From CAWVWD01 sp965662365 (GTDB lineage Bacteria; Bacteroidota; Bacteroidia; Chitinophagales; Saprospiraceae), in contig CBFIHR010000009.1 of the NCBI GenBank assembly GCA_965662365.1, forward strand, positions 20,864 to 84,863: 64,000 nt of DNA, given 5' to 3'. Shown here one piece after another: positions 17,369 through 25,889 of the stretch (positions are counted from its first letter, which is position 1; each line of letters opens with the position of its first letter). The translations under genes were made by a program, and so were the position numbers. Under the pieces are notes generated by a model. That model saw only the letters and a list, made by a program, of their open reading frames with translations, made no database searches and was not told the DNA's origin.

Positions 17369-19234
17369 ATGAATAGAATTTGGTGGATTTTTGGAATTGC
17401 TTTATTACCAATTTTTAGTTTTGGTCAAGACACAACTTTTGTGATTGAAACTGTCAATATTGTGACACCAAAATTGAGACGGCAAGTCGTTGGCAGCTCA
17501 ACAGAAACCCACTCCATTCAAAACCTTCAACTTTTACCTTCCAGAAATATTGCGGAACTCCTGCAACAAGAAAGCGGTATTTTTATCAAAAATTATGGTT
17601 CGGGAAGTATGGCGACTTCGTCAGTTCGTGGCGGAAACGCAGGGCACACCTTAGTTTTGTGGAATGATTTACCAATTCAAAGCCCGATGTTAGGGTTGTT
17701 GGATTTGTCTTTACTGCCCTCGAATTTTGCGGAAAGTATAAGCGTTCAAAAAGGTGGTGGAACGGCAAAATGGGGAAGCGGTGCAGTCGGTGGCGTGATT
17801 TCATTGAATAACGAAGCAGACTTTAAAAATAAAATATTCGGAACATCGAAAATTACAGCTGGAAGTTTTGGATTGTCTCAACAAGACTTAATGGTGAAAA
17901 TGGGAACAGAAAAATTTCAGTCACAGACTAAAATTTCACATCAAAAAGTCGATAATGATTTTACGTATTCATTGACACCGACAGTGGAACGAGTGAACGA
18001 AAATGCTCAATTTCGTCAACGAAACTTTCTACAAGACTTTTATTTTAAACCCAAATCTAATCAACAAATCGGGACACATTTTTGGTATCAAAAAGCGGAG
18101 CGACAAGTCCCAGCTTTGACGACTCAAACTCAAAGTTTGGCACATCAAGCAGACGAGGCTTTTCGCCTAATGGTCGATTATAAAAATGTTCAAAAGCGTA
18201 GTGTTTACAATGTAAAAGTGGGCTATTTTAGAGAATATTTGGATTATTTCGACGATTGGATTTTGTTAGAATCATTTAGTGATTTTTCGACAATTCTGGC
18301 TGATGCCAATGCTCAATTTGTACTCAATAATAAACACAAAATTCTACTTGGAACAACGCAAACGCTCACCGAAGCACGAGCCGATAATTATCCCGAAAAT
18401 CCGCAAGAATATCGAACCGCTTTATTTGTCACACATGATTGGCGATTCAAAGGATGGCAGACAGAGTTAACCGTCCGCCAAGCAATGATTGACGGTATTT
18501 TTGTACCAATTACGCCTATGTTGGGCTTGGATAAATCATTGGCGAAAGCCATAAAAATAAAAGCGAAAGTTAGCCGAAATTATCGCTTACCAACTTTGAA
18601 CGACCGATTTTGGCAACCTGGCGGGAATCCTAATTTACTACCTGAAAACGGCTGGTCACAAGAGTTAGGGGTTCATTATAACAAAGCGTTTAAAAGAACT
18701 TATTTAAAGGCTTCCTCGACGGCTTTTAATCGTAATATGAACAATTGGATAATGTGGTCAAGGCTCGATAATCAGTCGTTTTGGTCAGCGAATAATATCA
18801 CGAAAGTTTGGAGTCGAGGATTGGAAAGTAAGGTAGAATTTTGGTATCGAAAAGGCATCTTTGAAACAATGGTTTCGCTCGGTCATAATTGGGTGCGTTC
18901 GACCAATGAAGTAGCGATTACGCAGCCCAATATTCCTGCTCGTCAGCAATTATTTTATACGCCGGAACATCAAGTTTTCGGAAAATTACAGTTGAGTTTT
19001 TGGGAATTGTATATGACGTATTATCACAATTATACGAGTACGACTTTAGGGGTCAATGAAGATTTGGCCGCTTATCATTTAGGGAATTTACAGTTTTCGA
19101 TTTATTGGGAATTGGGCGATTTACAAGGCGATTTATTATTTAATATTAACAATATTTGGAACACAGATTATTTCATCGTCGAACGGCGTCCGATGGCTGG
19201 ACGACATTTTAACTTTTCGGTGGTGATTTATTGA
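17369..19234 (+). CDS. btuB: TonB-dependent outer-membrane receptor, probable vitamin B12 importer
   Basis: This 621-residue protein has signal peptide MNRIWWIFGIALLPIFSFGQ, a plug domain (about 30-150; LLQQESGIFIKNYGSGS, SSVRGGNAGHTLVLWND, SVQKGGGTAKWGSGAVGGVI) and a 22-stranded barrel ending in the aromatic HFNFSVVIY. It lacks the N-terminal CarboxypepD domain of SusC-type receptors, and its size fits BtuB-like transporters. Substrate assignment rests mainly on the cobalamin riboswitch upstream. The stop codon is formed at the edge of the palindromic repeat that follows, and a DUF4465 gene lies 118 bases downstream on the same strand. Confidence 0.88.
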   Translation: MNRIWWIFGIALLPIFSFGQDTTFVIETVNIVTPKLRRQVVGSSTETHSIQNLQLLPSRNIAELLQQESGIFIKNYGSGSMATSSVRGGNAGHTLVLWNDLPIQSPMLGLLDLSLLPSNFAESISVQKGGGTAKWGSGAVGGVISLNNEADFKNKIFGTSKITAGSFGLSQQDLMVKMGTEKFQSQTKISHQKVDNDFTYSLTPTVERVNENAQFRQRNFLQDFYFKPKSNQQIGTHFWYQKAERQVPALTTQTQSLAHQADEAFRLMVDYKNVQKRSVYNVKVGYFREYLDYFDDWILLESFSDFSTILADANAQFVLNNKHKILLGTTQTLTEARADNYPENPQEYRTALFVTHDWRFKGWQTELTVRQAMIDGIFVPITPMLGLDKSLAKAIKIKAKVSRNYRLPTLNDRFWQPGGNPNLLPENGWSQELGVHYNKAFKRTYLKASSTAFNRNMNNWIMWSRLDNQSFWSANNITKVWSRGLESKVEFWYRKGIFETMVSLGHNWVRSTNEVAITQPNIPARQQLFYTPEHQVFGKLQLSFWELYMTYYHNYTSTTLGVNEDLAAYHLGNLQFSIYWELGDLQGDLLFNINNIWNTDYFIVERRPMAGRHFNFSVVIY

Positions 19235-19342
19235 ACCCTTTCCCTTAAAAAGGGAAAGGGAGCAGGACTCGAAAGTTTGAAGATTCGAGTTCTGTCGTCT
19301 GGCATCTCTCCCTTTTAAGGGAGAGCCTGAGAGAGGGTTAAA
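19232..19342. repeat. Palindromic mosaic intergenic repeat, copy 1
   Basis: The element begins TTGAACCC, has a first hairpin (CCCTTTCCCTT/AAGGGAAAGGG), a conserved middle CTGTCGTCTGGC and a second hairpin (CTCTCCCTT/AAGGGAGAG), and ends GGGTTAAAA. A second copy in the same orientation is at 22156-22285. Read on the minus strand both encode the same cryptic string around ARRQ. This copy supplies the stop codon of the TonB receptor gene and forms the leader of the DUF4465 gene. Confidence 0.8.
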
Positions 19343-19352
19343 ACAAAAAAAC

Positions 19353-20309
19353 ATGAAAAAATTATTTACAATTTTGATGTGTGCTTTGACGATAGTTTTG
19401 TCGGCACAAACGACAGCAGATTTTGAAGATTTTAACATTGGTTTAGATTCTGCGTTGAATGGTAGTGATTTGAATGGCGGATTTATGGCTGGAAATATTT
19501 TTATGCCGAATAGCTATAATCCGGCTTGGAACGCTTGGTCAGGCTGGGCAATTTCGAGCAAACAAGATACAACAACACCCGGTTATTTAAATGATTTAAG
19601 TGCGATTACTGGCACAGGTTATAACTCATCGACGTATGCGGTGACGTATGTTTCTGACTTTAGTAAATTAGAATTGCAGGGCGACGCTTTTGGTGGTATT
19701 GTAAGTGGATTTTATGTCACAAATACGACCTATACTTATTTGAGTATGCGTGACGGAGATAGTTTTTCAAAAAAGTTTGGAGGTGTCACGGGCGATGATG
19801 CAGATTATTTATTATTGACAATTAAAAAGTATAAAGACGGTGTATTAAGTACAGATAGTGTGGATTTCTATTTGGCAGATTATCGATTTACGGATAATTC
19901 GCAGGATTATATTGTGAATGATTGGCAATATGTCGATTTGACGAGTCTGGGTGATGTGGATAGTTTGATTTTTAGGTTGAGTTCGACTGATAATAGCTCA
20001 TTTGGCATGAATACGCCTGCCTATTTTTGTATTGATGATTTGACAACGGCGGATGTTTCTGTTTCTACGAATCCGTTGAATGCCGCAGCGTTCAACGTTT
20101 TTCCAAATCCAACGACGGATTTTATCCAAATTGATGGTATTGAAACCTTGGACGTAAGGTATTCAATTATGGATTATAATGGTCGAGTCCTTAAAAATCA
20201 ACGACTTATATCAAATCGAGTTCCAGTCTATTATTTGCCGAAAGGCAGTTATTTTTTGAAAATAGAAACGGAAAAAGGTAGCGTTGTGAAGCAGTTTATA
20301 AAGTTGTAA
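19353..20309 (+). CDS. DUF4465 family protein with T9SS C-terminal sorting domain; candidate surface B12-binding protein
   Basis: This 318-residue protein has a signal peptide (MKKLFTILMCALTIVLSAQ). Its body (about 20-245) has the DUF4465 pattern: ADFEDFNIGLDSALNGSDL, then WSGWAISSKQD, VTYVSDF, DADYLLLTIKKYKDG, and the closing SFGMNTPAYFCIDDL. The last 70 residues form a type A T9SS sorting domain (FNVFPNPTTDFIQIDG...GSYFLKIETEKGSVVKQFIKL). It lies downstream of the riboswitch-led TonB receptor gene and ends at a strong terminator, so it is probably in the B12 regulon. By analogy with the surface B12-binding proteins BtuG and BtuH of gut Bacteroides, a B12-capture role is inferred, not shown. 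Confidence 0.8.
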   Translation: MKKLFTILMCALTIVLSAQTTADFEDFNIGLDSALNGSDLNGGFMAGNIFMPNSYNPAWNAWSGWAISSKQDTTTPGYLNDLSAITGTGYNSSTYAVTYVSDFSKLELQGDAFGGIVSGFYVTNTTYTYLSMRDGDSFSKKFGGVTGDDADYLLLTIKKYKDGVLSTDSVDFYLADYRFTDNSQDYIVNDWQYVDLTSLGDVDSLIFRLSSTDNSSFGMNTPAYFCIDDLTTADVSVSTNPLNAAAFNVFPNPTTDFIQIDGIETLDVRYSIMDYNGRVLKNQRLISNRVPVYYLPKGSYFLKIETEKGSVVKQFIKL

Positions 20310-20322
20310 AGTCCCGAAAAGC

Positions 20323-20357
20323 AAAAGCGGAAAGGTTGGTTATCTTTCCGCTTTTTA
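20323..20357. terminator. Terminator between the DUF4465 gene and a convergent gene
   Basis: A perfect 12-bp stem (AAAAGCGGAAAG with CTTTCCGCTTTT) with a 9-base loop. A and T runs on either side allow use in both directions; the convergent gene's stop is at 20360. Confidence 0.88.
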
Positions 20358-20359
20358 GT

Positions 20360-21262
20360 TTAAAGTTTGAAATCTAATTTTTCGATAATTTCATTGAAAA
20401 GATTAGTTTTTGCCTCGTCCAGCTCATTAGAAATCCCTTGAAAAAGAAAGAGGTTTTTCGTGCTACCAAACACAAACATATACATATAACCGACTTCTTC
20501 TTCTGTCGAAAACTCAAAAATCATTCGATATCCTTTCATCTTGTCTGTGTTCCATTCTTGTTCTTGAAGGACTTTGCAAGATTTGAAGTTTTTTGAGAAT
20601 CTATTGAGCATTTCATTAGCGAAATATTTTTTTGATTCTAAGGTAGCGAGGGAAGGTGGCAGTTGTAAAATCATAAAAATATCGTCTGTTGTCGTATTTT
20701 CGAAAGCAAAAACAGATCCTGCATAATTAGAGAATTTCCAGTCTTGAAGATCGTCCGTAAACTGAAAATTGGCGAAATCTTCCAGTGGGTTGGCGTCAGT
20801 AGGTTTGTATTCGAGTGTATTCAACAAACGCTCGACGCTTGCTTCGTTAATTTGTAAAGAATCGTTTGCTGTGACATTGATAAAAGTACAAAAGTCATCA
20901 TTTCCCAGGAATATTTGCATTATGTCAGGCTTAGTTTCTAAGTTCAAAATGATAACATTGAAGCTGCCGATTTTTTTCTCTATTTTATTTTCGACGACGA
21001 TGTTTTTCCGCTCTAAATATTTCACTTCTACATTATCAAAATCTGACTTTTCTTGCTCAAATGAAACGCCCTCGACCTGTAAGAAAGATAAGCGGTAGTC
21101 TTTGCCATTAATTTCACCTTCTACGGCTCCAAGTTCAAACTCATTGGATAAGTCAATATATAAAGTTGTATTTGGTATTTTCGTTCTCGCTTGTGCGAAT
21201 GCAGATTGTGCAAGTGCTAAGAATGTAAGTATAAAGAATAGTTGAATTACTTTTTGTTGCAT
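20360..21262 (-). CDS. Exported protein of unknown function
   Basis: This 300-residue protein has a good signal peptide (MQQKVIQLFFILTFLALAQSAFAQ). I do not recognise a family. The mature part is acidic and beta-rich, with two similar halves: each begins with an FxLSNEFE- or FQFTDDLQDW-like segment and includes a stretch in which a degradation-like helix (about 145-150 and 285-298) follows a strand pair. It lacks a lipobox and a T9SS domain, so a periplasmic location is most likely. It lies 26 bases downstream of the fructosamine-kinase-like gene and may be co-transcribed with it. Confidence 0.55.
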   Translation of the reverse strand: MQQKVIQLFFILTFLALAQSAFAQARTKIPNTTLYIDLSNEFELGAVEGEINGKDYRLSFLQVEGVSFEQEKSDFDNVEVKYLERKNIVVENKIEKKIGSFNVIILNLETKPDIMQIFLGNDDFCTFINVTANDSLQINEASVERLLNTLEYKPTDANPLEDFANFQFTDDLQDWKFSNYAGSVFAFENTTTDDIFMILQLPPSLATLESKKYFANEMLNRFSKNFKSCKVLQEQEWNTDKMKGYRMIFEFSTEEEVGYMYMFVFGSTKNLFLFQGISNELDEAKTNLFNEIIEKLDFKL

Positions 21263-21288
21263 ATTTATGAATTTTTTGTTTAAATATT

Positions 21289-22146
21289 TTATAGAAAACG
21301 TTTCAAAATCGGTTTGATTGAACCTAAATAACTGCGACCAAATAAATTAAGATGAACCAGTAAATAATACAAATTGTAAATCTCAAAACGTTCGTTAAAT
21401 CCTTTTTCTAACGGAAAAACTTCCTCATAAGCTACATAAAATCGCTCTGAAAATCCACCGAATAGTTTTGTCATTGCCAAATCCATTTCCCGGTGTGCGA
21501 ACGCAACGGCTGGATCAATTAAAACTGGATTTCCATTTTCATCGGTCATAAAGTTGCCATTCCACAAATCGCCGTGAATCAAACTCGGTTTTTCATTCGG
21601 ACAAATTGACGATAGCTTTTTGTATAAATTATCGAATTGTTGTTGAATAGACTTATCAATATAACCGTTGATTGTGCCTAATCGTAGTTGCGGTTCGAGG
21701 CGTTCTTGGATAAAAAAGTCCGTCCAAGTTTCGTGGAATTTGTTGTTTTGTGGTAATGAACCGATATAATTTGGCTGACTTAAACCGAAAAAAGGTGCAG
21801 TTTTTTGATGTAATTGTGCTAATTGTTGACCGAAAATTTTCCAGAAATTAGCCTGCGGTTGTTGGCTTTCGATACATTCTAAAATCAAAACTGAATCAGA
21901 TCCAACTTCCTCAAAACCCACGACTTTTGGCACTCGAATAATGTTTGCTTGTTGCAATATTTCCAAACCTTTCGCTTCCATTTCAAACATTTGCGGAAAG
22001 CGTATTGCTGAATTTTCTTTAATAAAAAAACGGCCTTTCGTTGTATCAATGATTCGAGCGTCATTGATACAACCGCCAGCAACCGATTGTACTTTTTGAA
22101 TCGTACAATTTAGTTTTTGTTCGATGATGTGTTTTGTTCTGAGCAT
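21289..22146 (-). CDS. Fructosamine kinase-family protein (ketosamine-3-kinase-like)
   Basis: The start is set at 22146 (MLRTKHIIEQKLNC); an upstream in-frame ATG at 22302 would read through a palindromic intergenic repeat and is rejected. The 285-residue product has the aminoglycoside-phosphotransferase-like fold: ESGxAIRFP-type N-lobe (FFIKENSAIRFPQMFEMEAKG, Lys near 47), the catalytic loop HGDLWNGNF, the metal-binding VLIDPAVAFAHREMDLA, and the C-terminal LFGGFSERFYVAYEE. The family phosphorylates protein-bound ketosamines so that the sugar is shed (deglycation), a repair role in the cytoplasm. It overlaps no neighbour and may be read with the exported-protein gene 26 bases downstream. Confidence 0.85.
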   Translation of the reverse strand: MLRTKHIIEQKLNCTIQKVQSVAGGCINDARIIDTTKGRFFIKENSAIRFPQMFEMEAKGLEILQQANIIRVPKVVGFEEVGSDSVLILECIESQQPQANFWKIFGQQLAQLHQKTAPFFGLSQPNYIGSLPQNNKFHETWTDFFIQERLEPQLRLGTINGYIDKSIQQQFDNLYKKLSSICPNEKPSLIHGDLWNGNFMTDENGNPVLIDPAVAFAHREMDLAMTKLFGGFSERFYVAYEEVFPLEKGFNERFEIYNLYYLLVHLNLFGRSYLGSIKPILKRFL

Positions 22147-22155
22147 ATTCTGTGT

Positions 22156-22285
22156 TGAACCCGCTCTCGGTCTCTCCCTTAAAAAAGGAGAGAAGCCAAA
22201 CGACCGTAATCGAATTTTTAAAGTTTTGAAAATCTGTCGTCTGGCTCCCTTCCTTTTTAAGGGCAGGGCAGGGGAAGGGTTAAAA
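22156..22285. repeat. Palindromic mosaic intergenic repeat, copy 2
   Basis: Same layout and orientation as copy 1 at 19232-19342: TTGAACCC, hairpin CTCTCCCTT/AAGGAGAG, conserved CTGTCGTCTGGC, hairpin CTTCCTTTTTAAGG, and GGGTTAAAAT at the end. It fills the space between the second TonB receptor gene (stop at 22286) and the fructosamine-kinase-like gene, and its edge abuts the receptor's stop codon. Confidence 0.8.
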
Positions 22286-24133
22286 TTAAAACCCAAAGTC
22301 AAAAGTAAATCCTGCTCTAACCCAACGACCCGGCATTGTCACCAAATTTGTTTCCCGATATTCAGCATCGAATAAATTCGTTCCTTCTACAAAAAAGGTA
22401 GAAGTTTTTGTTTTCCAAAATACTTTAGCATCAAAAACCGAATAGTTATCCATCGTTACACGATCAACAAAACGGAATTTCATGGAATTATATAGGTTTT
22501 TATAAATGCGATGCTCAACTGCAACGGACAATTGATTATTCAAATGTTCTAACGCATAGCGAGAAAGGACGTTGTCCTCAATTTCTAAAGTCGCATTAAT
22601 CATGTGATAACCAATATAAAAGCGTTTTAAATAGCTGTCTTTGCCCAAGATTTGGTCAAAACGAAAATCAGCACTCAACTCTATTCCTGTAGAATTGATA
22701 TTATTCAAATTCGTTGGCTGCCATGGCAAAGTATCAACTGTTCTTGTCCAATCAATCACGCTACTTGCCGCTTGATAATAGCCGCTGGCCTGAAAGAAAA
22801 TTCCTTTGCGATTATATTTATATCCTAATTCATAAGTCCAAGCAGATTCTGGCTCTAAGTCAGGATTTCCAATATTTGTACGACCGACATAATACAAATC
22901 GGTATAAGTTGGGATACGGTAAGAATTACCAACATTCGCAAAAATCTTAGAAAATGAAGTCATTTTATAACTCACATCAACACCGGGAAAGGCATTGATA
23001 CCATAATCAGAATAATAGTTGATATAAACCCCTGGCGTAACGGCAAAGTCGTCATTTTCCCAACGATATTCACCAAATAAACCAGCGATTGTTCGATTCC
23101 AATCGCCTAAATTAGAACTGACAATATCTTCATTTCGTACCTCTCCACCGATTCCGATAACGCCTTTATCGTCTTTTAATGAAATGACACTGTTGACTTC
23201 TCCACCGATAATATTTGTCGTGTGAATATTGTTAAAAACGTCAGGATTTTGACGTAAGAAAACATAATCGTCATGGTTTCGTCTCCAGTAAACTCGTGGC
23301 GTAACGATGTAATTTGAACCGGTCAAACGATAAGAAGCCGCCGCAAAACTTGTCGCCACTTCTTCGTATTGATCTACAAAAGCAGGACTGGAATAGAAGC
23401 CATTTGCTCCAAATTTACGCTGAACGTGACCAGCTTGTAAGTCTAATTTTCCACGTCCAATTTTCACTTCTGATTGATAAAAAATGTTATTAATACTAAA
23501 GTCCGTGTTGTATTGATAACCAGCAGAACTTGTTTGATTAAACGAAATAAACTGCTTATAACGACGAATTGGTAAGGCTAAACCAATATGTGTGTTCAAT
23601 AAATCATTTTGACCAATTGTCGTTCCGAGCATCAATCGGCGACCTTCTGGCACTTTCGTCACGACATTGACTGCACCTGCGAAAGCATTTTGACCATAAA
23701 TTCTTGCCGCAGGCCCTTTGACGACTTCGATTTGTGCGATATTCAGCATCGAAACTGGTAAGTAAGAAGCGTGATGACCAGTTTGCGGGTCACTCATTTT
23801 TATACCGTTCAATAAAACCAAAGTTTGGTCAAATGTTCCGCCTCGAATAGAAATATCGGATTGAACGCCCATCGGGCCACGCTGACGAACATCAACACCT
23901 GGGACATAATTCAAGGCCTCGACATAATTTACGGCAGGCGTAACTTCTAAATCTTTTTGTGTAACAATCGAAATATTTCGAGCAGAAGCCGAAAACGGAA
24001 TTACAATTCTATTTTCTTTAACGACAACATCTTTTAAATCTCGCTCTAAAAGTGTGTCTGTTTGAGCATTTGCAATACTTCCCAAGAATAGTAAAGTGAT
24101 TGCCAATATAATTTGGTTGTTAACTCTTTTCAT
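22286..24133 (-). CDS. TonB-dependent outer-membrane receptor
   Basis: This 615-residue receptor has signal peptide MKRVNNQIILAITLLFLGSIANA and the TonB box-like region RDLKDVVVKENRIV. Its plug domain (about 40-160) carries VEALNYVPGVDVRQRGPMGV, SIRGGTFDQTLVLLNG and VVKGPAARIYGQNAFAGAVN, and the 22-stranded barrel ends WVRAGFTFDFGF. Family members of this size carry iron chelates, B12 or other small chelates; the substrate is not visible here, and there is no riboswitch or SusD neighbour. A promoter -7 box is at 24187-24194. Confidence 0.85.
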   Translation of the reverse strand: MKRVNNQIILAITLLFLGSIANAQTDTLLERDLKDVVVKENRIVIPFSASARNISIVTQKDLEVTPAVNYVEALNYVPGVDVRQRGPMGVQSDISIRGGTFDQTLVLLNGIKMSDPQTGHHASYLPVSMLNIAQIEVVKGPAARIYGQNAFAGAVNVVTKVPEGRRLMLGTTIGQNDLLNTHIGLALPIRRYKQFISFNQTSSAGYQYNTDFSINNIFYQSEVKIGRGKLDLQAGHVQRKFGANGFYSSPAFVDQYEEVATSFAAASYRLTGSNYIVTPRVYWRRNHDDYVFLRQNPDVFNNIHTTNIIGGEVNSVISLKDDKGVIGIGGEVRNEDIVSSNLGDWNRTIAGLFGEYRWENDDFAVTPGVYINYYSDYGINAFPGVDVSYKMTSFSKIFANVGNSYRIPTYTDLYYVGRTNIGNPDLEPESAWTYELGYKYNRKGIFFQASGYYQAASSVIDWTRTVDTLPWQPTNLNNINSTGIELSADFRFDQILGKDSYLKRFYIGYHMINATLEIEDNVLSRYALEHLNNQLSVAVEHRIYKNLYNSMKFRFVDRVTMDNYSVFDAKVFWKTKTSTFFVEGTNLFDAEYRETNLVTMPGRWVRAGFTFDFGF

Positions 24134-24186
24134 AATTCTTTTTTCGTCCTAAAATAATGTGATTCGTATCACTTTACATCAAACCG

Positions 24187-24194
24187 CAAAAGTA
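24187..24194 (-). promoter_or_regulatory. -7 box of the TonB receptor gene promoter
   Basis: On the minus strand TACTTTTG, then CGG, matches TAnnTTTG about 55 bases before the receptor start at 24133. The promoter lies within the end of the decayed secreted-protein fragment. Confidence 0.5.
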
Positions 24195-24272
24195 GGTATT
24201 GAATTGTCAAAAAAGAAGTAGAAAGGTTGGTTTGTCTTTTTGTTTAGATTATAGACAACGGCTCGCATAAAT

Positions 24273-24314
24273 GGCTTACAATACGATTTCTTTGGCTTAC
24301 AATACGATTTCTTT
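24273..24314. repeat. Exact 21-bp tandem duplication
   Basis: Two perfect copies of a 21-bp unit (24273-24293 and 24294-24314, beginning GGCTTACAATACG), followed by six bases of a third. It adds seven codons per unit in the minus-strand fragment at 24179-24523. Confidence 0.9.
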
Positions 24315-24706
24315 GGCTTCATAGTATAGGCATGAATGTCATGTGCGGTGTAAATATGTCCCACCGAGGTTTCGGGGCCGGCATCATGTCCTCGAAAAGC
24401 CTCACTTTTAATGACTTTTCCCTCAATAATCAAAGTAGAGTTTTGTGGTTTTTGGTCTAAAGAAATTTTGTACAATTGAGCCGTTACTACGTTTACGCTT
24501 AAAATTAGCAGTATTACTACCAAAACAGAGATTTTTGTTCTCGTGTGTTATATATTTGAAAATTAAAAAATCGGATTATAGTGTCCGCTTTTTGCAGTCA
24601 TTTTTTATTGTTTTTGGTCGGTGTTCTGTTTTTATTAATAGCGTAGAACTTCATCAGCAACAACGACAGTGAAGGCATTTATGCCAAACTGGAAGATGTT
24701 GCAATT

Positions 24707-24715
24707 GTTGGGTGT
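24707..24715. other. Integron-like core motif GTTGGGT (GTTRRRY), left of nuclease gene
   Basis: GTTGGGTGT lies 7 bases beyond the nuclease stop codon and faces an inverted ACACCCAAC at 25881-25889. The motifs fit the GTTRRRY and RYYYAAC cores of attC sites. On the minus strand ACCCAAC is followed by a region with GCAAC/GTTGC arms and the palindrome GGCATAAATGCC (about 24672-24683), as an attC body might be, but no perfect second core closes it. Confidence 0.35.
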
Positions 24716-24721
24716 AGTATT

Positions 24722-25849
24722 TTAATCTTTAAATTCAGCTTTTAGTTGTTTGTTAATTTTTTGCAATGGCTTTTTAAACGCCTCTTCTATTTTAATCATA
24801 CTATCCATCATAAACTCTGTCATTTTATCCCAATCATCTTTTTCATACAAACTAACATTTTTCAACTCCTGTTTAATTCTACTTGCTTTTTTGCTATCTA
24901 ACCTCTGCCATTCAAGTTGCCCTGTTTTCAACTCAATAGCTTCTTTTTGTTCAAGAAGTTTATCAAATATAAATTTATTTTCTTCGGCTACGCTTCTTGA
25001 CATATAAACTTCTGCTCGTGCATAGTTCTTAGAAACAACAAAGTTTAATCCTACTCCACTAACACCTGAACCTGCTGATATCCAACTATCTTTTGAAGGA
25101 CTAATATTTGAAAATAAGTTGCATTTAGAATTAAATAGAGGTAACATTTGTTTCCAAAATTCAAGTCTTAACTTATGACGTGTTTTTAATGCGTCTTGCG
25201 TGTTTTGCTCTTCTTGAGCTTTTTCTGCCATTTTTATTGTAAACTCCTCTACTTCCTTGACAGGGATTATTTGTTCGACATTTAGTAAAATTTCATTACC
25301 AAATGAGAAAGCTGTTGCCTTAAAACACTGTATTTTAATATTGTATTTTGTCAGTAACCACAAAACTGTTGATGTAACTTCTTTTCTGTAATTTCCTGAA
25401 ATAAGGATTATTCTTTGACTTTGATTTAATTGAATTTCTCCAAAATCCTCCGCATTTAAAAATTCTGAGATGTTATCTTCACTGTTTTCATCTATGCTAT
25501 TCTTATCTAAATATGATTGGTATATTGATTTTATTTGTTGTTTAGATAAACTTGAACAATAAGAAGCATATTTTAGAGCCTGCCATGTGACACTTTTGCC
25601 ACTATTATCTAATTTATTTTCTATAACTACTATGTTCCCGAGTTTATCTATTGCCAATAAGTCAAGTCGTTCTCTCGTGTCGTCAAAGCCGTCAAATTCT
25701 TTTTGGATAATTAATAACTCTTCTCCAAACGCTTCGGGATTATTTTCAAGCTATTCTTGAAGATGTTCTCTTTCTCTAAATCCTAAATCTGAAAAAGTAC
25801 GAGATTTAATTTTTGTTATTCTATTCTTGTTTCTATCAACTACAAACAT
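24722..25849 (-). pseudogene. PD-(D/E)XK nuclease with DUF4268 domain, interrupted by one amber codon
   Basis: From ATG at 25849 the frame reads MFVVDRNKNRITKIKSRTFS and on to REREHLQE, then TAG at 25753-25751 (codon 33, where a Trp codon TGG would give the family's HLQEW), then LENNPEAFGEEL without a further stop to 24722, 375 codons in all. The nuclease core ERLDLLAIDKLG, then VVIENKLD (the D...ExK motif) is intact, as is the C-terminal DUF4268 domain (about 210-350, LRLEFWKQMLPLF, ISAGSGVSGVGLNFVV, Trp-rich end). A single-base change explains the break. The first start codon after the stop that is usable (TTG, before AIDKLG) would lose the ERLD part of the active site. Related proteins are solitary, mobile nucleases; function is unknown. 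Confidence 0.8.
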
Positions 25850-25880
25850 ATATTATTTATTATTTTATTTTTATGTTATG

Positions 25881-25889
25881 ACACCCAAC
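25881..25889. other. Integron-like core motif ACCCAAC (RYYYAAC), right of nuclease gene
   Basis: ACACCCAAC, inverted relative to the motif at 24707-24715, lies 32 bases upstream of the nuclease start. On the coding strand it reads GTTGGGTGTCATAA, as the 5' end of a gene cassette would. Confidence 0.35.

Larger units (their letters stand above)
24179..24523 (-). pseudogene. Truncated N-terminus of a large secreted protein (decayed)
   Basis: The open frame is 114 codons. It starts MVVILLILSVNVVTAQ, and the next part (LIIEGKVIKSEAFRGHDAG, then HIYTAHDIHAYTM) matches the opening of large Bacteroidota T9SS-secreted proteins, in which IIEGKV-x-S-x-x-FW and IYT-x-x-x-V recur. The match stops at residue 68 or so. 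It is followed by two in-frame copies of a 7-residue unit (KPKKSYC) made by an exact 21-bp tandem repeat at 24273-24314, then unrelated residues. The frame ends inside the promoter region of the TonB receptor gene. I read it as a fragment of a much larger gene, not a functional small protein. Confidence 0.5.

Noticed and set aside
22147..22302. 52-residue N-terminal extension of the fructosamine-kinase-like protein
   Set aside because: It is a read-through of the palindromic intergenic repeat; the same cryptic ARRQ string appears in the other copy at 19232-19342.
24635..24736. A plus-strand 31-codon open stretch (contains NNDSEGIYAKLEDVAIVG) beside the nuclease gene
   Set aside because: The composition is protein-like, but a stop lies just upstream and the stretch runs into the nuclease gene's end. 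It may be a remnant; it cannot be assigned.
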